Shown here one piece after another: positions 47,413 to 56,505 of a stretch of DNA of 64,000 bases. Both the position numbers and the translations under genes were made by a program. Each line of letters opens with the position of its first letter. Position 1 is the first letter of the stretch. Origin of the DNA: Sediminicola sp. YIK13 (lineage in GTDB: Bacteria > Bacteroidota > Bacteroidia > Flavobacteriales > Flavobacteriaceae); assembly GCF_001430825.1 (NCBI RefSeq), contig NZ_CP010535.1, positions 2,708,501 to 2,772,500 of the forward strand, in the 5' to 3' direction. The notes beneath the pieces were generated by a model that searched no databases, was not told the origin of the DNA, and saw only the letters and a program-made list of their open reading frames with translations.

Positions 47413-47563
47413 AGGTATCAGTTTTTAGTAACTCAATAGGGGATTTTTATACTAAGCAGTTAAGTAAGATACACATAATCAACAATATAAACACGAGAAC
47501 TGAGGTGTTTTTTTATAACGATCGTCCAACCCAAAATAGCACATCCAATGACCAATCTCTCAA

Positions 47564-48172
47564 TTATGCCGTAATTTTAAGTCCACCAGGAAATGGGCGG
47601 TAGGCGTAATATTGTAAGACCTCTTCAATGGCCAATATTAAAGCTCGGTTAATGGGAACAATGATGTTCCCCATTCTAAAGTCGATTTGTGAAAGATTCA
47701 TATAGTAGTCCATAAAAATGGGTACTTGCAACCCATTGGATATATCTTGAGAAGCTTTTTGATAGTTTTCGTGTTGCCCCTCCTTGATTATTTTGCAGGT
47801 TGCCAGGCGCAACTGTCCCATCTTATCCCTACTGGCGCCATAACCAAAAAGACGACAGATCAATCCGCGGTATTTGTACTGGCCACAACTACCATTATTA
47901 TCACTTAAAAGTGAAACGGGGTTGTATAAAAAACACTGGGCAGCGGAGCGCTCTTTCAAGGCTTCCAAGGTTTCTTCTGCTTTTCCCGATAAAAAAAGAT
48001 GAAATGCCCATGGCAGAAATTCCAGAGGGGAAGCATCAATGTCCGGTTTGGTGCAACATTTTCCGCAGCCAGTGATACAATGGAGTTTGGTGTGGGATTG
48101 GAATCCTGAAATCTCCTTTTCAAGTTGATCGTACAATGCTTCCACTGCCAATACCCTACTTTCTATGGTCAT
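47564..48172 (-). CDS. YkgJ-family cysteine-cluster protein
   Basis: 202 residues. The metal-binding cysteine cluster is C-I-T-G-C-G-K-C-C (Cys32, 36, 39, 40), and later cysteines in AAQCFLY, GSCGQYKYRGLICRLFGYG complete it. The YkgJ/CxxCxxCC family probably binds zinc or an Fe-S cluster; the reaction is unknown. Cytoplasmic. Monocistronic or grouped with the DUF4174 gene, 104 bp away on the minus strand. Confidence 0.8.
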   Translation of the reverse strand: MTIESRVLAVEALYDQLEKEISGFQSHTKLHCITGCGKCCTKPDIDASPLEFLPWAFHLFLSGKAEETLEALKERSAAQCFLYNPVSLLSDNNGSCGQYKYRGLICRLFGYGASRDKMGQLRLATCKIIKEGQHENYQKASQDISNGLQVPIFMDYYMNLSQIDFRMGNIIVPINRALILAIEEVLQYYAYRPFPGGLKITA

Positions 48173-48276
48173 TTATTTTTTTGGCGAATGTACGCTATTA
48201 AATTTCAGCATGAACACCAAGTACAGCCTATTTTTTGCGGGCTATCGTATTGATTTTCAGCAAGTATTGTCGTGGG

Positions 48277-48741
48277 TTAATGTTTTTCCAATCTTCTCAT
48301 GGGCATGGCATCTATGGTGTTGAACAATTCTTTACACCCCAAAAACTTTATTCTATGAAGTTTATTGCCGCCATCCAAACCCACCAAAATGATCTCGAAT
48401 GTCGCTTTTGTTTTCTTATATTTTTTATACAGCCGTTTTGAGTGCTGCCAACTTTGGCCTGCCAAGCCAACCGTATACCTATGGGGTTGTATGTGGTACA
48501 CTATTAGTTTTCGCTCTTCCAATCCTTTTTTATGGGCATTTAATTCGGCCAGCTGTTTTATATAAACCTCTTCTGATAGATCGTTCACTAGGATCAATAC
48601 TAACCTATTTTTCCATTGAAAGGATGATGGCTCTTGGGCCTGAAGGAGGTTTACGCCAATGACCATGTGGAGAAACAGTATTATGGCCAAATATATTCCT
48701 TTGCTTGACTGTTGAGTTAATTTTTCATTGTTCATAACCAC
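48277..48741 (-). CDS. DUF4174 secreted protein
   Basis: 154 residues with a signal peptide (IYLAIILFLHMVIGVNLLQAQ). The mature domain begins FQWKNRLVLILVNDLS and has ERKLIVYHI and IILVGLDGGNKL, the thioredoxin-like pattern of DUF4174. No CxxC motif is present, so redox activity is unlikely. The start may be Met1 or the Met two residues later. Periplasmic; function unknown. Confidence 0.72.
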   Translation of the reverse strand: MVMNNEKLTQQSSKGIYLAIILFLHMVIGVNLLQAQEPSSFQWKNRLVLILVNDLSEEVYIKQLAELNAHKKGLEERKLIVYHIQPHRYTVGLAGQSWQHSKRLYKKYKKTKATFEIILVGLDGGNKLHRIKFLGCKELFNTIDAMPMRRLEKH

Positions 48742-48762
48742 AAGCTGTTAATTATTGGAGAC

Positions 48763-48788
48763 AAAAAAGCCCGTCTTGGAAACGGGCT
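48763..48788 (-). terminator. Terminator of the cold-shock gene
   Basis: On the minus strand AGCCCGT pairs with ACGGGCT around a short loop and is followed by six T residues. It lies 35 bp after the cold-shock gene. Confidence 0.8.
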
Positions 48789-48822
48789 GATGTGGTACTA
48801 AAAAGTTGAGAAAACCGGTAAA

Positions 48823-49014
48823 TTATAATACCGTTACGTTTACTGCATTCATTCCTTTTTTTCCTTCCTTAAGCTCAAATTCTACCTCATCTCCTTCGCG
48901 GATTTCATCGATTAATCCCGAAATGTGAACGAAGTGTTCCTTTTTTGAACCATCCTCAACGATGAAACCAAATCCCTTGGATTCGTTGAAGAATTTAACT
49001 GTGCCTTTACCCAT
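48823..49014 (-). CDS. Cold-shock protein
   Basis: 63 residues, a single cold-shock domain. RNP1 is SKGFGFI and RNP2 is KEHFVHI. GTVKFFNESKGFGFI at the start is the classic CspA-family sequence. It binds single-stranded RNA and prevents unwanted structure at low temperature. The upstream 109 bp are very AT-rich and could include a leader RNA. Transcribed alone with its own terminator. Confidence 0.95.
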   Translation of the reverse strand: MGKGTVKFFNESKGFGFIVEDGSKKEHFVHISGLIDEIREGDEVEFELKEGKKGMNAVNVTVL

Positions 49015-49123
49015 GATAAAAATTAATAAATATTCGTATTAAAAATAATACAAAAATTTAATTGTTTTATTTTTTGAATATTATTTTTTTCGTTAAGCTA
49101 CTAACGTTAAGTAGGTTAATGTG

Positions 49124-49753
49124 CTATTGTTCATTCATGAGCTGTTGAAAGTGTTCCACATATCGGCCCATATGAATTCCGTCAACTAGGCCGTGATGCA
49201 CATGTATGGAGACGGGCATAGTTTTTATACCATCGGTCTCCGTCATTTTGCCAAAAGATATTTTGGGAACACTGTCCCTTGTGGAAAATCTTCTGGCATG
49301 GGAGAATGAGGTGAATTTCAACCAGGGCAAAGAGGAATAATGTACAACTGCGTCAGAGTTAGTGGCTGGCATTAAATCTTTGGCATTTTGTACCCTTTTT
49401 ATTTCTTTTTGAGCTTCTTCTTTAAAGGTCTCAAATTCCTGGCAATAATCAATATAACTAAAACCAAAAGTTCCGTTTGGTCTTTGAATAGTGGCGGAGG
49501 CGCATATGGTATCATGGATCACTACCCTGTTCTGATCATCAATGCGGTATTTAAATTCAGGGATTTGGTTGATGGCCATGATGGATTTGTGCAAATACCA
49601 CAGAAAGAAGGAAACCTTTGATTCTTTCGCCTTGGTATAGGCAATGGAACAGTCAATATCCACCGTTATCCCCCAAAATGGCTCTTCAAATCCGTTAAAA
49701 AAATGGAAGTGATCCTTTCTGTCCCAGTTCTCCAAGTCCAAATATGTTTCCAT
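49124..49753 (-). CDS. CatA-like acetyltransferase (chloramphenicol acetyltransferase fold)
   Basis: 209 residues from ATG 49753, which begins METYLDLENWDRKDHFHFF, the usual CAT start, 16 bp after the deaminase gene; an ATG at 49810 would overlap that gene. The catalytic motif is VHHGLVDGIHMG (HHxxxDG) near the C-terminus, and FGFSYIDYCQEF is typical. Chromosomal CatA-like proteins often acetylate unknown substrates, so resistance to chloramphenicol should not be assumed. Confidence 0.83.
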   Translation of the reverse strand: METYLDLENWDRKDHFHFFNGFEEPFWGITVDIDCSIAYTKAKESKVSFFLWYLHKSIMAINQIPEFKYRIDDQNRVVIHDTICASATIQRPNGTFGFSYIDYCQEFETFKEEAQKEIKRVQNAKDLMPATNSDAVVHYSSLPWLKFTSFSHARRFSTRDSVPKISFGKMTETDGIKTMPVSIHVHHGLVDGIHMGRYVEHFQQLMNEQ

Positions 49754-49769
49754 AGTATCGGATTGGTAT

Positions 49770-50246
49770 TTAGTAAGCTGTTTTGTTTGTCTTATGAGCC
49801 CACTGCTCAAAAACTTTCACCCCTTCTTTTCGCAGTAGGCTGACAAATTTGATCTCTCGGTCTCCCATGTCTTTTTTTAACTCGTCATAAATGAACTGGT
49901 CATCGAACTTTATAGCTGCGGCATCCTCACGGTCACATGCAAAAAACACCTGTTTGGGACGGGCCCAATATATGGCTCCCAAACACATGGGGCAAGGTTC
50001 ACATGAAGTATATATGGTACAATCGTCCAATTGAAAGGTCCCTAATTTTTCACAGGCGAGCCTGATGGCCACGACCTCGGCATGGGCGGTGGGGTCATTT
50101 GTTGAGGTCACCCTATTGTAACCTTCAGCAATGATCTCATCATTTTTTACAATGACCGCTCCAAAAGGTCCGCCGGCATTGGCATTCATCCCTTCTGCAG
50201 ATAAGGCAATGGCCCTGCGCATAAAATATTCGTCCCTCTCTGTCAT
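49770..50246 (-). CDS. Guanine deaminase (cytidine-deaminase fold)
   Basis: 158 residues. Zinc-binding motifs TAHAEV (His55, Glu57) and SCEPCPMC (Cys85, Cys88) are those of the deaminase family. The Bacillus GuaD-type features are the DPTAHAEVVAIRLA start and the long C-terminus with FDDQFIYDEL. It converts guanine to xanthine in purine salvage. The tRNA adenosine deaminase TadA is a relative, but the C-terminal extension favours guanine. It is immediately upstream of the CatA-like gene on the same strand. Confidence 0.82.
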   Translation of the reverse strand: MTERDEYFMRRAIALSAEGMNANAGGPFGAVIVKNDEIIAEGYNRVTSTNDPTAHAEVVAIRLACEKLGTFQLDDCTIYTSCEPCPMCLGAIYWARPKQVFFACDREDAAAIKFDDQFIYDELKKDMGDREIKFVSLLRKEGVKVFEQWAHKTNKTAY

Positions 50247-50289
50247 GCTTTGTTCTTTTTTGACTAAATAATTCTAGAAAAATGGGCTG

Positions 50290-50297
50290 CAAAAATA
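50290..50297 (-). promoter_or_regulatory. -7 element of the guanine deaminase gene
   Basis: TATTTTTG on the minus strand, a perfect TAnnTTTG match, 43 bp before the start codon. No clear -33 element. Confidence 0.4.
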
Positions 50298-50360
50298 GAA
50301 ATGCGGGTTGGTTTACCCAGCATTAAACTTTAATTTTTAGCAACCAGAAATCCCTAAGGA

Positions 50361-52367
50361 TTACTTTTCCCCTTTAACATGTGTTTTAAACCACTGGAGG
50401 TATCGTTCCAAACGATCTTTTACAAAAGATGGGCGCTTAATCCCATGGTGCTCGCCCGGATAAACGACCAATTGTGTATCCCTGCCCAATCTCTTCATGG
50501 CTTGGTACATTTGTTCGGAATTGAGAATGGGAACATTCCAGTCCTTTTCTCCCCCTATCCATAAGGTCGGGGTAGTAATGTTTGCTACTTGGTTGAAAGG
50601 GGATATTTTCTCCCAAGCCTCTGCATTTTCCCATGGTAGTCCCAATTCCAATTCCCATGTGAGTTGATAGTGATCATGACCATAATTGGAACGATATAAG
50701 GCTTCACTGGCTCCCGAAACGGCCCCTTTGAACCTATCTGTTTTTGTGATGACATAATTCGTCAGGATGCCGCCATAGGACCAACCCCCCACTCCCAATT
50801 TAGTGGGATCTGCATACCCTTGTCCTATCACATAATCAATACCGGCCATAACATCTTGATAATCCTTGTTGCCCCAATCTGCAAAAAGGGCCTCTGAAAA
50901 AGCCTGGCCGTAGCCTGAAGAGCCCCTGGGGTTGATTAAAAGCGTCACATAGCCATTAGAAGCAAATAGTTGGGGCTCTATGTCATATTCAAATTGATAT
51001 TGGCTCACGGGCCCTCCGTGAAGCCAAAGGATGGTAGGGTATTTTTTGCCAGCGTCAAAACCAATGGGTTTCACTACAAACCCTTCTATTTGGGTGCCAT
51101 CGGCACTCTTAAAATGTACTTTGTCAATGCTGGGCTTCTCCATCTTATTTAGAAGTCCATCGTTTAGGGATGTCAGTTGTTTTAAGGATTTGGTAAAATT
51201 ATACACCTCGTAGGGTTGGTTTGCCTTACCCAAAAGAGGGAAGATACTCCCAGCTTTCACATCATAATCCGAGATACTGATATCTCCTTGGATAATCTTT
51301 TTAAGATTATTGCCTGAAGGGTCAATTGAAGCTAGAACACTAGTACCGCTTTCTTCCAAAATAAAATAAATCAGCTTCCCGTCCTCCGAGAAGGTCGGCT
51401 TGCTGATATTCCTGTCCAAGGCTTCTGCCAATAGGGTCGGTTGCCCTCCGTCTACCGGGATAATAGCCAATTTTTGTGTGGCATACCAAATCGCCTTTTT
51501 ATCCGTGACGGTTCTATAAACGAGATGTTTGCCATCTGGACTCCATCGGGGATAAAAATCGGCATTGGGATTAGTAGTGACTTGGCGTAAGGATTCCCCT
51601 TTATTTGTATTGACCGTATTTACGATCCAAATGTCGGTGTTCGAATTTCCATCCGGATTGTCCGACCTATTGCTGGTAAAGGCAATTTGCGTTCCATCCG
51701 GACTCCAAACAGGGTCTTCATCATCAAAATCGCCCGAGGTGATCTGCCTTGGGATGGAATCACCCATGGTTAAGATATAAAGGTGGGTTCTGTAACGGTC
51801 TAAATATCCCTGATAATCTTGTTTAAACTGTAAACGGTCTACCACATAGGGTTTCGCTTTTTTATCATCTTCTTTATCCGCTGTGAGCTCCTCGGGTTTG
51901 GGATCCTTAATTCGCAACATCAATTCCTTCCCCTTGGGCGACCATTCATGGGAGGACACTCCTTGTGGGATTTTGGTGAGCTGTTCCGCTTCCCCGCCTT
52001 GCCGGTTCAACGTCCATACTTGGGTTTTGTCACCTTCCTTTTTGGAGGCTAGAAAGGAGAGGTATTTGTTGTCTGAACTCCATTTGGGCTCCGAGGCAGA
52101 ATATCCTTTTGCAGTCATGGGGATAGCTTCTCCCCCTTTGGAAGGAACCATCCAAATACGGGTCTCCCAAGCATCTTTTTTTAAATCCATTTCAGCAACC
52201 GTAAACGCCACCCATTGTCCGTCCGGACTAATTACTGGATTTTTAACGGTTTTAAGCTGCATGAGCTCTTCAATGGTTACCGATTTCTTATCGGATTGGG
52301 CATGGCCCATCCATGGATAGGCAAAAGAAATGATCAGTAGGAAAAGTGGAATACGGTTGGTTATCAT
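50361..52367 (-). CDS. Secreted S9-family prolyl oligopeptidase (acylaminoacyl-peptidase type)
   Basis: 668 residues. Signal peptide to about residue 23 (PWMGHAQ). The N-terminal half is a TolB/PD40-type beta-propeller with repeated P-x-W-S-x-D-(G/N) motifs (SPDGQWVAFT, WSPDGTQIAFTS, WSPDGKHLVYRT). The C-terminal alpha/beta-hydrolase has the nucleophile in GVGGWSYGGILTN (Ser about 527), Asp in GEKDWNVP (about 611) and His in YPGEHHGI (about 644). It cleaves short peptides in the periplasm. Transcribed separately from the S41 gene. Confidence 0.92.
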   Translation of the reverse strand: MITNRIPLFLLIISFAYPWMGHAQSDKKSVTIEELMQLKTVKNPVISPDGQWVAFTVAEMDLKKDAWETRIWMVPSKGGEAIPMTAKGYSASEPKWSSDNKYLSFLASKKEGDKTQVWTLNRQGGEAEQLTKIPQGVSSHEWSPKGKELMLRIKDPKPEELTADKEDDKKAKPYVVDRLQFKQDYQGYLDRYRTHLYILTMGDSIPRQITSGDFDDEDPVWSPDGTQIAFTSNRSDNPDGNSNTDIWIVNTVNTNKGESLRQVTTNPNADFYPRWSPDGKHLVYRTVTDKKAIWYATQKLAIIPVDGGQPTLLAEALDRNISKPTFSEDGKLIYFILEESGTSVLASIDPSGNNLKKIIQGDISISDYDVKAGSIFPLLGKANQPYEVYNFTKSLKQLTSLNDGLLNKMEKPSIDKVHFKSADGTQIEGFVVKPIGFDAGKKYPTILWLHGGPVSQYQFEYDIEPQLFASNGYVTLLINPRGSSGYGQAFSEALFADWGNKDYQDVMAGIDYVIGQGYADPTKLGVGGWSYGGILTNYVITKTDRFKGAVSGASEALYRSNYGHDHYQLTWELELGLPWENAEAWEKISPFNQVANITTPTLWIGGEKDWNVPILNSEQMYQAMKRLGRDTQLVVYPGEHHGIKRPSFVKDRLERYLQWFKTHVKGEK

Positions 52368-52453
52368 AAAGATGTTTTTTGTTAAAAAAGACCATCCCCA
52401 AGATATAAAATATATAGGTTATTATATCATATTTCAGTGAACATACCAAAAGC

Positions 52454-52482
52454 AAAAAAAGGCAGAACAATTCTACCTTTTT
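52454..52482 (-). terminator. Terminator after the S41 peptidase gene
   Basis: On the minus strand AAAAAGGTAGAA pairs with TTCTGCCTTTTT (one G-T pair) around a three-base loop, followed by more T residues. Confidence 0.65.
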
Positions 52483-52513
52483 AAAACTAATGCATCTAAA
52501 TGTTTTTGGAAAA

Positions 52514-54142
52514 TTACCTTAAAACATCCTTGTATTTGGAAGTGTCGGCCAGTAATGCGGTTGCCGCCAAGATGGCGTCATCATGACCCAGGTAATAATC
52601 ATATAGGCCTTCCCTGTAGAAATAGCGCTTGATGATTTCGTCCTCCAAATTTTTCTGGAGCTCGTTTTTATACTTGTCCAAGGCAGTGAGTTTACTTTTG
52701 TTGATCTGCACCAATAAGTTTTTAAACCCCTCTTCTACCTCCGCCCCATAGATAGTCTTTTCTTCTGGGGTCATCGCTTCTTTCAAAGCCTTTTCCGTTT
52801 TGGTTTCGAAGCTAAAAGAACTTTGGTTCACATAGGTCTTGAAAGCCTCAAAGTTGTTATCGGTAAAATTAAATTCGGACAGGGCATTCAATTTATTTTG
52901 ATAGTAATATTGGGTGGCAAAGTCAAAAATCACATTGCTATCCAATAGTCCTCGTGTCATGGCATTGGTTCGTAGGGCACTGATCTCTATATCGGGCAAT
53001 ACTCCGCCCCCGTCTTGTACTTTACGACCATTGCGTGTTTTAAAGTCGGTAAACTTGCTGTTTTTTACGGCTTTGCCGTTTTCATCCCGGTTCCAGTAAT
53101 CCAAGGACTGAATACATCTGCCAGAGGCAGTGTAATAGCGGGAAATAGTTACTTTCAACTGTGTTCCGTACGTTAGTTTCAGGGGTCTTTGAACAAGCCC
53201 TTTGCCAAAACTTCGTGCGCCCATGATCACGGCGCGGTCCAAATCCTGTAAGCTTCCAGATACAATTTCACTGGCCGATGCACTTCTGCCATTGACCAAG
53301 ACCACTAGAGGGATATTCTCATCTACCGGTTGGTTTTTGGTATGGTATTCCCTATTGAATTTTTTGACCTTGGATTTTGTGGTGACCACGAGCTCGCCTT
53401 TGGGAATAAATATATTGGTCACATTGATGGCCTCGGAAAGTAACCCCCCTGGATTGCCCCTGAGGTCCAATATGATTTTTTCAGCCCCTTCGTTTTTTAA
53501 ATTTATCAGGGCCTCTTTTGTCTGTTCCGACGCTTTCTGATTAAATTTTGCCAGGACAATATACCCTGTTTTGGCATCCACCATTTTATAATAAGGAACA
53601 GCGTCCACTTCTATTGCTTCCCTGACAATGGTGGTTGTATTGATTTGTCCCTGTCTTTTATAGGTTACTTCTACAGATGTATTGTTCGCCCCTTTTAAAA
53701 GTTCACTGCCATCATCCTTAAATTCCGAAATGCCTATATCCCCTATTTTGATAATTTCATCCCCTGCCTTTAAGCCAGCCTTATCCGCAGGATAGTTTTT
53801 ATAAGGTTCTATAACCACTAATTTATCCTTATAGGAACGCACTACCGCGCCAATACCTGAATATTCCCCTGCATTATTGATCTTGTAAGCCTCAACATCC
53901 TGCTCGTTTAAAAACTTGGTATAGGGATCAAGACCTTCCAGCATGTTCTTAATGGCATTGTCCATGAGCTCTGCAGGATTGGTCTCATCCACGTAGTTCA
54001 TGTTCAACTCTTTAAACAAGGTGGTAAATATTTCTATCTGCTTGGCAATTTCAAAGAAATCACTTTTATAACTAGAGCCTACAACAAGAAATACCAGGGC
54101 AAGTATAGGAATAAGAACCTTTTTTTTAATCGACATTTTCAT
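52514..54142 (-). CDS. S41-family carboxy-terminal processing peptidase (CtpA-like)
   Basis: 542 residues. Signal anchor at the start (KKVLIPILALVFLVVGSS). A helical N-terminal region with EGLDPYTKFL precedes a PDZ domain (about 95-170, GIGAVVRSYKDKLVVIEPY). The peptidase domain has the GGLLSEAINV helix and the catalytic Ser in SASEIVSGSLQDL (about 290) with Lys in GARSFGKGLVQ (about 315). CtpA/Prc-type enzymes trim or degrade envelope proteins. A C-terminal helical tail of about 130 residues follows. Its start overlaps rnpA by 17 bp, so it is probably expressed with it, a pairing seen in other flavobacteria. Confidence 0.92.
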   Translation of the reverse strand: MKMSIKKKVLIPILALVFLVVGSSYKSDFFEIAKQIEIFTTLFKELNMNYVDETNPAELMDNAIKNMLEGLDPYTKFLNEQDVEAYKINNAGEYSGIGAVVRSYKDKLVVIEPYKNYPADKAGLKAGDEIIKIGDIGISEFKDDGSELLKGANNTSVEVTYKRQGQINTTTIVREAIEVDAVPYYKMVDAKTGYIVLAKFNQKASEQTKEALINLKNEGAEKIILDLRGNPGGLLSEAINVTNIFIPKGELVVTTKSKVKKFNREYHTKNQPVDENIPLVVLVNGRSASASEIVSGSLQDLDRAVIMGARSFGKGLVQRPLKLTYGTQLKVTISRYYTASGRCIQSLDYWNRDENGKAVKNSKFTDFKTRNGRKVQDGGGVLPDIEISALRTNAMTRGLLDSNVIFDFATQYYYQNKLNALSEFNFTDNNFEAFKTYVNQSSFSFETKTEKALKEAMTPEEKTIYGAEVEEGFKNLLVQINKSKLTALDKYKNELQKNLEDEIIKRYFYREGLYDYYLGHDDAILAATALLADTSKYKDVLR

Positions 54143-54512
54143 GATTCTCTTTGGTTAAAAGTTTTTTTATAATGAGCTTAAAGCATGTTTCTAAATGCTC
54201 ATATGTTGGCATATCTTTTCCAAGATATAAAAACATAAACGCATAGTCTCCCTCTATGTTGTTAAAAATTAAGGGTTTGTTCAAGCGGTAACATTCGCGC
54301 ATCAGCCTTTTTATCCGATTTCGTTTTACGGCACTTTTAAAATTCCGTTTCGATGCGGTAACTCCTGTTTTAATTTTAGAACCGTCGTCGTGTGCGGTTT
54401 TAAGATAGATGAGTTTTACGGGATAATTGGAAACACTTTTCCCTTCAGCAAACAATTGTTCAATGAGCTTTTTACTCTTTAATTTTTCTTTTTTAGGGAA
54501 TGTAAATGACAT
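54126..54512 (-). CDS. rnpA: Ribonuclease P protein component
   Basis: 128 residues. It is the protein partner of RNase P RNA in tRNA 5' maturation. The RNR motif is AVKRNRIKRLMRECYR (about 60-75), preceded by GVTASKRNFKSA, and the basic N-terminus FPKKEKLKSKKLIEQLF is also typical. rpmH, its usual neighbour in many bacteria, is not here. Overlaps the S41 gene. Confidence 0.95.
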   Translation of the reverse strand: MSFTFPKKEKLKSKKLIEQLFAEGKSVSNYPVKLIYLKTAHDDGSKIKTGVTASKRNFKSAVKRNRIKRLMRECYRLNKPLIFNNIEGDYAFMFLYLGKDMPTYEHLETCFKLIIKKLLTKENHENVD

Positions 54513-54643
54513 GGTGGCGTAAAAGTAAAAATAAAAACCACAGTTTCTAATTTATGACATTCATCATAGGTCAAAAATTCAAAGGAAGCTAATTTGAAAG
54601 ATGTTTTAAATGAGGACATAGACACAAACAAAATTGAGATGAA

Positions 54644-56503
54644 ATGGGAGAATTACATGTAGAGGCATTATTGAAAAGCCCAAATAATTCAAAGTACATA
54701 AAGCAGTTACTAACAGATATTGAGGCCTTGGAGCATATGTTGCAAAACAATATGTTTGAGAAAAGCCCCATCCGTATTGGGGCCGAACAGGAATTTTGTC
54801 TGGTAGACAGGGCGTGGCAACCTTCAAATAAGGCCCTTGAGATATTGAAGGAAATAAACGATTCTCATTTTACAACGGAAATAGCTTTGTATAATTTGGA
54901 GATCAATCTAGATCCCTTGCCATTAAAAGGCACTTGTTTTTCAGACATGCACAGGCAATTGGACGACTTATTAAAAAAGGCAGATCAGGTTGCAGAAAAA
55001 CACGGCAATAAAATTATTCTAACTGGAATACTGCCTACCATTACCCAAAAGCAATTGAATTTGCCCTATATGACCCCAATAAAGCGATATCAAATACTGA
55101 ACGATGCCGTTAAGCAGATGCGAAAAGATGATTTTGAACTTCATATCAAGGGGGTGGATGAGCTCAATGTACACCACGATTCCGTGTTGTACGAAGGGTG
55201 CAACACCAGCTACCAATCCCATTTGCAGATAGATCCGGATGATTTTAGGGACACCTACAATTGGTCACAGGCCATTGCCGGGCCTTTGCTGTCTATTTGT
55301 ACTAATGCGCCCATGCTTATGGGAAGGGAATTATGGCAAGAAACACGAATAGCCCTATTCACCCAAAGTGTTGATACAAGGGCAAGCACCTTTCTGTTAA
55401 ATGAAAGGGAAGCAAGGGTAAATTTTGGCGACGATTGGGCAAGAGGAAGTATTGTTGATTTCTATAAGGAATCGATTGTTGGTTTTAGGAGTATGTTGAC
55501 CACTAATTTTGAGACCGATAGCCTAAGTGAACTAAAGGCGGGAAAAATACCAAAACTTAGGGCCTTAAACCTACACAACGGCACGGTATATAAATGGAAC
55601 CGACTTTGTTATGGGGCCGCCAAGGACAAACCACATGTACGCATTGAAAACAGGTATATCCCTTCCGGCCCTACCACTGACGATGAAATTGCCAATATGA
55701 TGTTTTGGGTGGGTATAATGAAAGGAAGGCCCAAAAAGTACAATGACCTCCACACTACAATGGATTTTAAGGATGTAAAGACCAATTTTTACAATGCTGC
55801 ACGATATGGGATGGCGACCCAATTTTATTGGGATGGCAAATTAGTGTCTAGCCACGACCTGCTCTTGGACCACCTCTTACCTATGGCATACAGGGGATTG
55901 TACGCCATGGATGTGGCTCCCGAAGATGCGGAACGTTATTTGACCATTATTGAGAAAAGAATAAAATCCTATAATGGATCCAGGTGGACGGTAAAGGCCT
56001 ATCGAAAATTAATAAAAGAGCACAAATCCTTAAATGCCTTGGCAATTATAACAGCATCCATGTATCAACAGCAAAAGAAGGGCTATACCGTTGATGCTTG
56101 GGAATTGCCAAGGGGGGATGAACACAGTTTCCAGGAAGAATTTTCCAAAGTAGGTCAGGCCATGAATACCAAGGCCATCACGGCTCAAGAGAATGACAGT
56201 GCGGAGTTGGTGTTAAAAATGATGCAGTGGAAAAATATACACCACGTGCCTATCCTAGACGATGATCTGGATTTGGTAGGACTATTGACCTGGACGGATG
56301 TGGAGCACTATTTGGGAAAACCAGGCGAGCTGGAACAGAGCATTCGCGATATCATGAAGACCCAGCTAATTACCATTACGGAGGATGAGCAATTGGTAAA
56401 GGCAAAGAGTATTATGCAATCCAAAGCCATTAACTGTCTTCCTGTGGTAAAGGGAAAAAAATTGGTGGGCATTATTACCAGCAACGACCTCCATTCTCAT
56501 TAA
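54644..56503 (+). CDS. GCS2-type glutamate-cysteine ligase-like protein with C-terminal CBS pair
   Basis: 619 residues. Residues about 40-400 belong to the GCS2 carboxylate-amine ligase family: IRIGAEQEFCLVDRAWQPSN, YNLEINLDPLP and the later PHVRIENRYIPSGPTTDDE. It has acidic residues typical of ATP/Mg binding. Two CBS domains close the protein (about 495-620, NIHHVPILDDDLDLVGLLTW and INCLPVVKGKKLVGIITSND). The reaction is probably ATP-dependent amide formation on an amino acid, with CBS sensing a nucleotide. The next gene is an amide hydrolase two bases away. Confidence 0.82.
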   Translation: MGELHVEALLKSPNNSKYIKQLLTDIEALEHMLQNNMFEKSPIRIGAEQEFCLVDRAWQPSNKALEILKEINDSHFTTEIALYNLEINLDPLPLKGTCFSDMHRQLDDLLKKADQVAEKHGNKIILTGILPTITQKQLNLPYMTPIKRYQILNDAVKQMRKDDFELHIKGVDELNVHHDSVLYEGCNTSYQSHLQIDPDDFRDTYNWSQAIAGPLLSICTNAPMLMGRELWQETRIALFTQSVDTRASTFLLNEREARVNFGDDWARGSIVDFYKESIVGFRSMLTTNFETDSLSELKAGKIPKLRALNLHNGTVYKWNRLCYGAAKDKPHVRIENRYIPSGPTTDDEIANMMFWVGIMKGRPKKYNDLHTTMDFKDVKTNFYNAARYGMATQFYWDGKLVSSHDLLLDHLLPMAYRGLYAMDVAPEDAERYLTIIEKRIKSYNGSRWTVKAYRKLIKEHKSLNALAIITASMYQQQKKGYTVDAWELPRGDEHSFQEEFSKVGQAMNTKAITAQENDSAELVLKMMQWKNIHHVPILDDDLDLVGLLTWTDVEHYLGKPGELEQSIRDIMKTQLITITEDEQLVKAKSIMQSKAINCLPVVKGKKLVGIITSNDLHSH

Positions 56504-56505
56504 CC

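Noticed and set aside
47413-47563. LytTR-type autoregulatory sites upstream of the response regulator
   Set aside because: CAGTT-like words occur near 47419 and 47457, but their distance of 38 bp does not fit a pair of sites.
49124-49753. Chloramphenicol resistance gene
   Set aside because: The catalytic motif is present, but chromosomal CatA-like proteins usually have other substrates and nothing suggests transfer.
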